DNA of 64,000 nucleotides from Halopiger aswanensis (GTDB lineage Archaea; Halobacteriota; Halobacteria; Halobacteriales; Natrialbaceae): positions 930,001 to 994,000 of the forward strand of contig NZ_RAPO01000001.1 in the NCBI RefSeq assembly GCF_003610195.1. Direction: 5' to 3'. Below, one piece after another: positions 8,741-15,583 of this stretch. The notes under the pieces were generated by a model that searched no databases, was not told the origin of the DNA, and saw only the letters and a list, made by a program, of their open reading frames with translations. Position 1 is the stretch's first letter. Each line of letters opens with the position of its first letter. Made by a program: the position numbers and the translations under genes.

Positions 8741-9448
8741 TCAGATCGCCGGCCGTTCCGTCGATGCGTCGCCCTCGTCGTTCCCCATCTCCTCGAGGGG
8801 GACGGGGTTGAGATCGAACCAGGCGTGGCCGATCGCGTGATAGGCCGCGACCAGCGCGTAGAACGCGACGATCGCACCGAGCACGACGCCGACGAACGGG
8901 ATGGCGTTGAGCGCGCCGGTCACGAGCGAGCCGGCGACGACGATCGCGAGCGCGAGCAGCCACGCGACGGCGTAGGTGCCGCTTGCGAGGATCGGGCGGA
9001 TAGCGCCGACGTCGAGTCCCGCGGCGAGTCGCCCTTCAACGGCGAAGTTCGTGATCGCCGCCGGCACGGCGTAGGCGACGACGAGGACGGTCGCGAACGT
9101 GACCAGCCCAGTGACGGCCGCGGCGGCCGCGCCGATCGAGTCGACGGAACCGCCGGCGACGAGCGTCGCGATGCCGGCCAGCACGCCACCGACGACGATC
9201 GGTACGAGCGAGTAGGCCAGGAGGATGACCGTTGCCTTCGCGCCGTCGATCAGCATTTCGCCCCAGTCCTCGAACCGCGGTGCCTCGTCGTCGCCGTGGG
9301 TCGTTCGCTCGAGGACGCGGACGACGTACCCCCAGACGAGAAACAGGGGGAAGAGGAGGAAGCCGAACAGAAGCATGAGTCCGCCGATAATGCTCGTCTT
9401 CCACATCTCGTCGCTGCGCGTCAAGTACGCTAGTGAGTCAGTTAGCAT
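8741..9448 (-). CDS. DUF4013-type polytopic membrane protein
   Basis: A 235-residue membrane protein with about five to six hydrophobic segments (for example IIGGLMLLFGFLLFPLFLVW and LLALAIVVAGSLVTGALNAI). The opening SLAYLTRSDEMWKTSIIGGL, a central LIDGAKATVILLAYSLVP and a final FYALVAAYHAIGHAW are typical of DUF4013 haloarchaeal proteins. Function unknown. The ATG at 9448 has an unusually good Shine-Dalgarno match (GAGGTGAT, 9453-9460, minus strand), so unlike many neighbours it is probably translated from a leadered mRNA. Confidence 0.82.
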   Translation of the reverse strand: MLTDSLAYLTRSDEMWKTSIIGGLMLLFGFLLFPLFLVWGYVVRVLERTTHGDDEAPRFEDWGEMLIDGAKATVILLAYSLVPIVVGGVLAGIATLVAGGSVDSIGAAAAAVTGLVTFATVLVVAYAVPAAITNFAVEGRLAAGLDVGAIRPILASGTYAVAWLLALAIVVAGSLVTGALNAIPFVGVVLGAIVAFYALVAAYHAIGHAWFDLNPVPLEEMGNDEGDASTERPAI

Positions 9449-9767
9449 GGGTATCACCTCGACCGTCTGCAGTCGCTCGCGGCCTGAGTAATGTATTATA
9501 CGACCGACAACTATATAAACGTTCGTCAGGCCTGCTTTCGGGACGTTCACGGCCCGTATGAGGAATATTTGGAATTGGGGGGCGGATAGTGACAGAACGG
9601 CGAACTCTCTCGAGACGACATTCGAATTCACTAGTCGACAACGGAGAACGCCCACCCGCTGAGAAGCGGCTCTAATCTGAGACGAGAATGGAGCGATGCG
9701 ACTCGAGAAGAGACGGCACGGAAGCAGGGGTAGAATGTCCGTTACGAGTCGCAGAGCGATCGTACGT
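9449..9767. promoter_or_regulatory. intergenic region with promoter of the DUF4013 gene
   Basis: The AT-rich stretch 9490-9520 holds a TATA-like box on the minus strand (GTTTATATAG, 9511-9520), about 63 bp before the ATG at 9448, leaving room for a short leader with the GAGGTGAT ribosome-binding site. The rest, 9525-9767, shows no gene or RNA that I can support; it is the downstream side of the L37e gene. Confidence 0.5.
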
Positions 9768-9944
9768 TCAGTTGTCGCCGGCCTTCGACTGCCACTCGTA
9801 GTCGCGGCGCTTAGACGACTTGCCGAAGCCGCACGACGAGCATTCCTTCTTCTTCACGTGGTAGGACTTCTCTCCGCAGCGACGACACTTAACGTGGGTC
9901 GTCTTGTTCTTCTTTCCTTGGCTCGGGGTTCCTGCACCAGTCAT
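9768..9944 (-). CDS. rpl37e: 50S ribosomal protein L37e (eL37)
   Basis: A 58-residue basic zinc-ribbon ribosomal protein, starting [20 protein letters not shown] with Cys20-x2-Cys23 (CRRC) and Cys36-x2-Cys39 (CSSC) as zinc ligands, and ending in [10 protein letters not shown]. It is a component of the large subunit contacting 23S rRNA. Its ATG overlaps the LSm stop codon (ATGA at 9941-9944), the conserved LSm-L37e archaeal gene pair. It is shorter than common ORF cut-offs. Confidence 0.97.
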   Translation of the reverse strand: MTGAGTPSQGKKNKTTHVKCRRCGEKSYHVKKKECSSCGFGKSSKRRDYEWQSKAGDN

Positions 9945-10168
9945 GGAGTGATCGAAACGACGTTATCGCCGCGTATAATGGTTGTGTCTTCGACCGGCGT
10001 CTCCTCTTCCATGCCACCCTCGACGGGAATCGTCGCGTCCTCTAACACGAGATTCATGTGCTGATCGTAGCCCGTGAGCTCGCCGACGTACTCGTCACCG
10101 CTCTTGAGCCGAACAGTGACGCGTTCGCCGAGCGACGCCTCGAGGATGTCCAGCGGTCGTCCACTCAT
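9941..10168 (-). CDS. Sm-like archaeal protein (LSm)
   Basis: A 75-residue Sm-fold protein that would form a ring and bind U-rich RNA. Sm1 is [20 protein letters not shown] with the following MNLVLEDA, and Sm2 is [12 protein letters not shown] with the conserved R-G-(D/N). In haloarchaea the LSm protein binds small RNAs and tRNAs. It is co-transcribed with rpl37e, with a 4-base ATGA overlap. Confidence 0.96.
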   Translation of the reverse strand: MSGRPLDILEASLGERVTVRLKSGDEYVGELTGYDQHMNLVLEDATIPVEGGMEEETPVEDTTIIRGDNVVSITP

Positions 10169-10305
10169 ACAAAAGAGGGCAGGTGACGGACACTTAATCG
10201 TACCGGTCCCGTTTCCGTCTCGCGGGGATCAATGGCTGCCTACGCTGGCGACCCCTAATGCGAACCAACCAAACGGCTAAGTGGACACTCGTTGACCACC
10301 CGAAT

Positions 10306-10620
10306 ATGGGAGACAAGAAATTCACTCTCGTCGAGTTGCATCTGGACGGTAATCCGCAGTTCGGGCCGCGGACGATCAGCGAAGTGCTGCCGTTCGGCGC
10401 GAGCGAAGAGTCGGCCGAACTCGAGGGGGACGTCGAAACAGTAGACGAAGAAGACGACGACGCTGCCGCGGCAGACGAAGACTCGGGTGGCCCCAGCGCC
10501 GTCGGCGCGCTGGTCGCGCTGGCACTCCTCGTCGCCGCCGGCGTCGCGGTCAAGCGCTACCGCGGCGACGACGAGGAGGAGTTCGAAGAGGAAGAACAGC
10601 CCGACGTGATCGTCAACTAA
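10306..10620 (+). CDS. haloarchaeal single-span membrane protein, unknown function
   Basis: A 104-residue protein starting MGDKKFTLVELHLDGNPQFGP, followed by a highly acidic linker (EEDDDAAAADED), one transmembrane segment (AVGALVALALLVAAGVAV, about 72-90) and a charged tail rich in Glu. The ATG at 10306 is preferred to one 48 bases earlier because that region looks like promoter, with a TATA-like box lacking coding bias. It is transcribed toward the F420-associated gene 46 bp downstream and may share its mRNA. Function unknown. Confidence 0.75.
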   Translation: MGDKKFTLVELHLDGNPQFGPRTISEVLPFGASEESAELEGDVETVDEEDDDAAAADEDSGGPSAVGALVALALLVAAGVAVKRYRGDDEEEFEEEEQPDVIVN

Positions 10621-10666
10621 CCGGATCGACAGAACGCTTTTGCGTCCGCTCGACGTACCCGTATTC

Positions 10667-11629
10667 GTGAATCTCTATCGCAGCGCCCGGGCCGTTGCCG
10701 GGGCGTCCGGTGACGATGCGATCGACTGGCGCTCGGCCGCCGAGGCCGCCAAGGCCGCCACCGATCCCGGCTCGATCGACTTAGAGCCCGGCGAGGCCGA
10801 GGCGTACGCGAGCGACGTTCGCGACGCCCGCGCCGGCGTCCGGTCGGTGTCGGGACTCGAGTTCGACGTCCCCGAAACCGTCGAGATCCAGAACCGCCAC
10901 CACTGGATCGACGCCAACGTCGCGACCTTCGAGCGCGTCATGAGCACGCTCGAAACCCACGCCAACACCGGTACGTTCCCCGGCGTCGCCCGAACGATCA
11001 ACACGGGGACGATGACCGTCATGCTCTCCTTCCTCGGGCGGAACGTCCTCGGCCAGTACGACCCCCTCCTGCTCGCCGACACGCCCGCCGACGAGCACGC
11101 GCTGTACTTCGTCCGGCCGAACATCCTCAAGGCCGCCGAGTCCCTGGAGGTCGATCCCGACCGGTTCCGCCGCTGGATCGCCTTCCACGAGGTGACCCAC
11201 GCCGCGGAGTTCGGCGCCGCCCCGTGGCTCTCCGAGCACCTCGAGCAGCGCATGGAGGAGGGGATCGCGACGCTCTCGCAGGGCTCGTTCGACCGCGAGG
11301 CGTTCCGCGACCTCGACGCGGCGATGACCGTCGTCGAGGGGTACGCCGAACTGCTGATGGACCACGCCTTCGACGACGAGTACGAGGACCTGCGCCGCAA
11401 GTTAGACGAGCGCCGACAGGGTCGCGGTCCGCTGCAGCAGCTGTTCCGTCGCCTGCTCGGCCTCGGTCTCAAGCGCCGCCAGTACGAGCGCGGCAAGGAC
11501 TTCTTCGAGTACGTCGTCTCCACGCGCGACCTCGAGACGGCCGCCGTAGTCTGGGAGGGGCCCGAATACCTGCCGAGTCACGACGAACTGGACTCGCCGG
11601 AGCAGTGGCTGCGACGCGTCGAGCGATAA
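10667..11629 (+). CDS. zinc-metalloprotease-like protein, F420-biosynthesis-associated family
   Basis: A 320-residue protein of the family annotated as coenzyme F420 biosynthesis-associated or DUF2342. The key motif is HEVTH (about 174-178, within FHEVTHAAEFGAAPWL) with a later Glu in VEGYAELLMDH, the pattern of a gluzincin-like metallopeptidase. N-terminal sequence NLYRSARAVAG starts with GTG at 10667; a TTG nine codons upstream is possible. Whether it cleaves anything is not known; the F420 link comes from phylogenetic co-occurrence in other archaea and actinobacteria, and no other F420 gene is in this window. Confidence 0.82.
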   Translation: MNLYRSARAVAGASGDDAIDWRSAAEAAKAATDPGSIDLEPGEAEAYASDVRDARAGVRSVSGLEFDVPETVEIQNRHHWIDANVATFERVMSTLETHANTGTFPGVARTINTGTMTVMLSFLGRNVLGQYDPLLLADTPADEHALYFVRPNILKAAESLEVDPDRFRRWIAFHEVTHAAEFGAAPWLSEHLEQRMEEGIATLSQGSFDREAFRDLDAAMTVVEGYAELLMDHAFDDEYEDLRRKLDERRQGRGPLQQLFRRLLGLGLKRRQYERGKDFFEYVVSTRDLETAAVVWEGPEYLPSHDELDSPEQWLRRVER

Positions 11630-11677
11630 CGCACACGTCCGATTTTACGACTCCAGCCTCACCCGCGATACCACCGT

Positions 11678-12013
11678 TTAGCGGACGATCCAGTACAGAT
11701 ACCACAACAGCGCACCGCCGGCCACCATGCTGGCGACAGTCACCGCACCGACCGCGGCCAGCGACGCGTCCCCCTGCAGTGCCATCAGTCCGCCGGAGAG
11801 GCCGACCAACAGTACGAATCCGGCACCGAGCCGTCTGCGACCGGCGATGTCGGCGCTTCGCTCTTCCTGCTCGCGGGCCCCTCGTCGCCCCGCCCGATCT
11901 CGTCGCCGCGGCCGGCGACTCGAGCCACGCGCGCGGTTCGAGTCGTTCGCGCCGCTCGAGTTGCGGTCGCGTCGTCGGTCGTGATTGTGATCGCGATTTC
12001 GGTCCCGGCTCAT
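11678..12013 (-). CDS. small membrane protein with basic N-terminus
   Basis: A 111-residue protein whose first ~60 residues are very Arg/Asp-rich (MSRDRNRDHNHDRRRDRN...) and probably cytoplasmic or disordered, followed by two transmembrane helices (GAGFVLLVGLSGGLMAL and VGAVTVASMVAGGALLWYLYW). It begins 2 bases after the stop of the SnoaL-like gene and is likely co-transcribed with it. Function unknown. Confidence 0.7.
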   Translation of the reverse strand: MSRDRNRDHNHDRRRDRNSSGANDSNRARGSSRRPRRRDRAGRRGAREQEERSADIAGRRRLGAGFVLLVGLSGGLMALQGDASLAAVGAVTVASMVAGGALLWYLYWIVR

Positions 12014-12015
12014 GG

Positions 12016-12453
12016 TCACAGGTCCTGCGGTGCGCTGACGTGCATCGATGTAAACAGCCAGTCGGGGTCTGGGTCGGTTTCGGTCGCCCTCTCGCCAGCG
12101 CTGTCTCCGGCGGCCGACGCGTCGTCGGCCGGCACCAGCGATCCGCTCCAGCGCGAGTCGAACCGGTGTCGGGCGCCGCTCTCCGTCTCCCTCCAGGCCA
12201 TCGTCACTTCGTCCGCGAACGTGGCGAACGCCTCGCGCTGGTCGACGACGAGATTCGAACTCTCGACCGACCACTCGTCGGTCGTCTCGGTCTGCGATCG
12301 CAGCGCCTCGGCGACCGCGTCGGAGCCGAACAGCGCCTCGCTGATCCCGAACTTGACCGTCGCATCGGATTCGCGGAAGTACGGCTCGAGGGGCTCGCCC
12401 TGCCGGAGCGCGTCGTAGTAGTCGCGGACGACGTCGGCGGCGCCGGTAGACAT
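12016..12453 (-). CDS. SnoaL/NTF2-fold-like protein
   Basis: A 145-residue protein with the pattern of the SnoaL/NTF2-like fold: an N-terminal helix VVRDYYDALRQGEPLEPYF, FGSDAVAEALRSQTE, and beta strands WSVESSNLVVDQ, AFATFADEVTMAWRE and HRFDSRWSGSLVP, then an acidic linker and WLFTSMHVSAPQDL. Such proteins bind small ligands or act as isomerase-like enzymes; no catalytic assignment is possible here. It precedes the membrane protein at 12013 by 2 bases. Confidence 0.75.
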   Translation of the reverse strand: MSTGAADVVRDYYDALRQGEPLEPYFRESDATVKFGISEALFGSDAVAEALRSQTETTDEWSVESSNLVVDQREAFATFADEVTMAWRETESGARHRFDSRWSGSLVPADDASAAGDSAGERATETDPDPDWLFTSMHVSAPQDL

Positions 12454-12521
12454 TGGTGTTGGTGTATCCGTGGGAAGCCGCTCCTATAGAATCATCGGAC
12501 GCAGTCGCAGGCGACCGGCGT

Positions 12522-13745
12522 TTAGAACTCGCCCCGAATGATGTCGGCGACGCGCTGCCGGTCGAAGAACTGTTCCGCCGCCGGAAGTTCGGGATACGCG
12601 CCGTCGACGTACGCCGGCCACTCGCCGAAGGTATCGGGGTAGAGTTGCTTGGCGGTCATCTCCAACTGGAAGAGGTTGAGAATGGGGCCCTGATACCGTG
12701 CGCCCTGCGCGTAGATGCGGTCGTTCTGTACCGCCGTGAGTTTCTGTCCGACCGGATCGTTCTCGAGTTCCGTTCGGATGCTCGCCATATCGGTGTCGGG
12801 GTGCATCCCGCCGAAGGAGATGATCACGTCCGGATCGGCTTCGATCAGCGTCTCCATGTCGATCTGCGCTCCCGAGGACACGTCGTCCCCGAACGCGTCG
12901 ACCGGCTCGAGCGGGCGGATGTGGGCGGTGAGGTATCCCGGGGTATCCACGTTGTAGACGTAGGGTTCCGTCGGTGTAGAGAAGCCGCCCATAACGACGG
13001 TCGGCCGCTCGGATTCGGGCGGCAGGTCCGCCTCGATGGTCGCGAGGATGTCGTCGTGGATCGACGCCAGCGCCTCGTATCGCTCTTCTGCCCGAAACAC
13101 CTGTGCGACCTTCTCGAACTGCTCCCAGAGGGTGTAGTACTCGTATTCACCGGCGTACTCGTCGGGCGGCGAGAGATGCCTGTTGCTGTAGTGGTTGCCG
13201 AACCAGGGGGAGATGTTCTCGCGGATCTCGTCGACGTCGGACTGGTTCCACCCGTCGAGTGCGAGGACGCTCGCCGGATCGGCGAGGTGGACGTCGCTGT
13301 CGAGTTCGTAGAGTTTCTCCGGGTCGGGATTCCACGAGGAGTAGCGCCCGCTCCAATCGATCGAGACGCCCGGGAGTCGCGGGGTAAACTGGTTCCAGAG
13401 GTCGTTGTAGTAGTCCGGCGCGTGCAGCGCGTTCACGTCGTTGCCGCGTCCGAGCGCGAACGCCATCCCCGCAAGGTGGGTCAGGCGGGTGAAGATCGTC
13501 TCGGGGACCTCGTCGAACTCGACCTCGCCCATCGGCGACATCGATACCGTGTACGACTCGTCTGCGATCGTGCCGTCGCTCGAGGGCGACTGCGACGACT
13601 CCGGCGACTCCGAGGTCGTCGCGTTCGACTCGTCCCCTTCGTTACTCGTACAGCCGGCGAAGAGCCCAGCACCGACGACGGTGCCCCCGTACTTCACGTA
13701 GTCTCGTCGGGTCGGCGTCCGCGGCGTTCTCTCGTCTCGAGCCAT
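12522..13745 (-). CDS. ABC transporter substrate-binding lipoprotein, Fe(III)-siderophore type
   Basis: A 407-residue exported binding protein. The signal has a Tat-type motif and a lipobox (RRDYVKYGGTVVGAGLFAGC), so it is likely Tat-exported and lipid-anchored at Cys32. The mature part is of the helical-backbone (cluster A, TroA/FepB-like) type: WGG-less but with LYELDSDVHLADPASVLAL, MGGFSTPTEPYVYNVDTPGY and DPDVIISFGG. It would pass iron chelates to an ABC permease, but no permease or ATPase gene is in the window. An iron-box-like palindrome lies directly before the start codon. Confidence 0.9.
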   Translation of the reverse strand: MARDERTPRTPTRRDYVKYGGTVVGAGLFAGCTSNEGDESNATTSESPESSQSPSSDGTIADESYTVSMSPMGEVEFDEVPETIFTRLTHLAGMAFALGRGNDVNALHAPDYYNDLWNQFTPRLPGVSIDWSGRYSSWNPDPEKLYELDSDVHLADPASVLALDGWNQSDVDEIRENISPWFGNHYSNRHLSPPDEYAGEYEYYTLWEQFEKVAQVFRAEERYEALASIHDDILATIEADLPPESERPTVVMGGFSTPTEPYVYNVDTPGYLTAHIRPLEPVDAFGDDVSSGAQIDMETLIEADPDVIISFGGMHPDTDMASIRTELENDPVGQKLTAVQNDRIYAQGARYQGPILNLFQLEMTAKQLYPDTFGEWPAYVDGAYPELPAAEQFFDRQRVADIIRGEF

Positions 13746-13750
13746 GCGAA

Positions 13751-13764
13751 TTAGGCTGACCTAA
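13751..13764. promoter_or_regulatory. palindromic operator resembling a DtxR/IdeR iron box
   Basis: TTAGGCTGACCTAA is an inverted repeat (TTAGG..CCTAA arms) of the type bound by DtxR/IdeR-family iron regulators, which haloarchaea have (Idr/SirR). It lies 5 bp before the ATG of the Fe-siderophore lipoprotein and directly next to an A/T-rich TATA-like stretch (about 13764-13774), so a bound repressor would cover the start site of a leaderless mRNA. The binding protein is not in the window. Confidence 0.7.
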
Positions 13765-13896
13765 AAATATAAAACGGTTCCGGAATGTAGGCGAGGTTAA
13801 AATATCGAATCGCCGAGTAGCGACGGTCTTGCACCGTGTGAGGGCGGTGGATCACAGAAACAGCGCGCTACGTGGGGGAGTAACCGGCCGTTCCGG

Positions 13897-14451
13897 TCAC
13901 ATGAAGCCGCGGTCGACCTCGTCGGTCTCGATTAAGTCCTCGAGTTCCGCGTTCAGCAGTTCGTCGGCCTCCTCGAAGCGGTCCGAGAGATCGTCGAGTT
14001 CGTCCGGGCGGTCGTACTGGTCGTACTCCATCGGGCCGAACGCGGGGCTCTCGATGGCCTCCATCACGTCGTCGAACAGATCCTGCGGTCGGGTCGGGGC
14101 GTCCGCGTGGGTCTCGAGGACCGTCTCGAGGCGCTTCGAGAGGGTCTCGGCGTGGTCCTCGTCCTCGGGCGGGGACTGGACGGCGAACCGGCCGCCGGCT
14201 TCCTCCTCCTGGGGAAGGAACGAGCCGATCTCGTCGTCCAGATTGCGCGCGACCTGGGTGCCGACGCCGCGGACCTCGTAGGGATTCTTGGCGTACGTCT
14301 TCAGGAAGAAGACGCCCGCTCGGGGATGCGCGAGGTACATGTCTTCGCCGACGCCGCCGGCGCGGTCGCCGGCGACTGCGCGCCAGTCGTCCGGGTCGAC
14401 GTTCCGCTCGGTGACGTCCTCGAGTATGTCCTGCCACTCGCGAATCCGCAT
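13897..14451 (-). CDS. conserved haloarchaeal protein, unknown function
   Basis: A 184-residue acidic soluble protein beginning MRIREWQDILEDVTERNVDP and containing MYLAHPRAGVFFLKTYAKNP and RGVGTQVARNLDDEIGSFLP, then a mostly helical C-terminal half ending in DEVDRGFM. No motif I recognise. The ATG at 14451 gives a natural start; the 72 upstream in-frame codons are hydrophobic-basic and look like the promoter region. Codon use and acidity match its neighbours. Confidence 0.75.
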   Translation of the reverse strand: MRIREWQDILEDVTERNVDPDDWRAVAGDRAGGVGEDMYLAHPRAGVFFLKTYAKNPYEVRGVGTQVARNLDDEIGSFLPQEEEAGGRFAVQSPPEDEDHAETLSKRLETVLETHADAPTRPQDLFDDVMEAIESPAFGPMEYDQYDRPDELDDLSDRFEEADELLNAELEDLIETDEVDRGFM

Positions 14452-14620
14452 GTCTCGTGGTTGGATTGCGGTCGGAAAGAACGTATCGGTTGCGACGACC
14501 ACCGTGTGATCCGACCGGCAAGTGATTGTGATAGTCCGGTACGCGAGAAAATTCGACCCGAATCGAACCAAAAGGAATACGACGACCGCCCCGACATCAC
14601 ACGTAACCGTCGCTTTCCCC

Positions 14621-14860
14621 ATGTCCGTCCGCGAACCACTCCCCATCGTTGAACTGTTTCGCGCCACCCCGGCGACGAGTTGCCTGCTTACCCTCGGCCC
14701 GGCGGCGCTGGCGCTCGGACAGCTTTTGAACAGCTACGTCAACGGCGTGTCGCCGCTCGTGGCGATCGGCTTTACCGCGGTTATGCTCGGCTTTGCCGCC
14801 GTCGCGATTCGGCATCACGCCGCCGAATATCGGCTGCGTCGACTCGAGTCGGAGCTTTAA
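14621..14860 (+). CDS. small membrane protein
   Basis: A 79-residue protein with two hydrophobic helices (CLLTLGPAALALGQLLNSYV and LVAIGFTAVMLGFAAVAI) after a short N-terminus MSVREPLPIVELFRATP. ATG at 14621 is preceded by AC-rich leader sequence. Convergent with the SPW gene: both stop codons lie in one TTAA palindrome at 14857-14860. Function unknown. Confidence 0.7.
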   Translation: MSVREPLPIVELFRATPATSCLLTLGPAALALGQLLNSYVNGVSPLVAIGFTAVMLGFAAVAIRHHAAEYRLRRLESEL

Positions 14861-15408
14861 GCTCCCGTCTCCGGCTCCGTCGCGACCGTTCTCGCCTCGC
14901 GGGCTTCGTAGGCGTTGTACCCCGCGAGCCCGGCGATGAGCAGCCCCGTGGCGAGCGTGCTCCAGAACAGGCCGCCGGCCATCTCGAGCAGCGCCGCGGA
15001 GATGATCAGCCAGATGCCGAGCACCGCCACCAGCGACGCGACCCCGGCGCTGAGCGGGATGTCGTTGTGGAGCCGGTAGTAGTTGTAGCCGGCCGCGGCG
15101 ACGACGGCGATGCCGACCAGAACGTTGTTCCACGTGGCGGCCTCGCCGACCTCGTAGACCAGAACCGACAGCGCGATCCACGCGCCGAGGACGGCGACGA
15201 TGGCGCTGATGATGGGCGTGTTACGACGGCGCTCCTCGGTGACGACTCGCGTGGACTCGTCGCGGGGATCGCGGTCGTTGGGATTGTCGCCGACGCCGGT
15301 CCCGGAGTCGATATCGGCTGACGCCTCCTCCGGCCGGTTTTTCGGGCCGTCGATCCCGTTCGCGTCCGGTTCCGATCCCGTCCGCCGGTCGTCGTTCGAG
15401 TCGCTCAT
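14857..15408 (-). CDS. SPW-repeat-type membrane protein
   Basis: A 183-residue membrane protein with a disordered acidic N-terminus (~60 residues) and then four transmembrane helices arranged as two similar halves: NTPIISAIVAVLGAWIALSV and SAGVASLVAVLGIWLIISA, each followed by a W-N/F-W and a second helix (VAAAGYNYYRLHN, IAGLAGYNAYEAR). This internal repeat is characteristic of SPW-repeat proteins. Function unknown. The start at 15408 is the first ATG before the acidic region; upstream in-frame codons lack support. Confidence 0.82.
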   Translation of the reverse strand: MSDSNDDRRTGSEPDANGIDGPKNRPEEASADIDSGTGVGDNPNDRDPRDESTRVVTEERRRNTPIISAIVAVLGAWIALSVLVYEVGEAATWNNVLVGIAVVAAAGYNYYRLHNDIPLSAGVASLVAVLGIWLIISAALLEMAGGLFWSTLATGLLIAGLAGYNAYEAREARTVATEPETGA

Positions 15409-15583
15409 CTCGAGCGGCGATTCCGCTCGCGGTCCCAAAAGCGACGGCGACCGTTTCGACCGGCCGTCGGTCGCAATCGGGAGTAATCGGGGATTACTCG
15501 CAGGACTGCGGCGTTCCCGTTCGGCGGGCGACTCGAGCGGCGACCGATAGCGTTTTTGTCGACTCGGCCCGTGATGCATAGCC

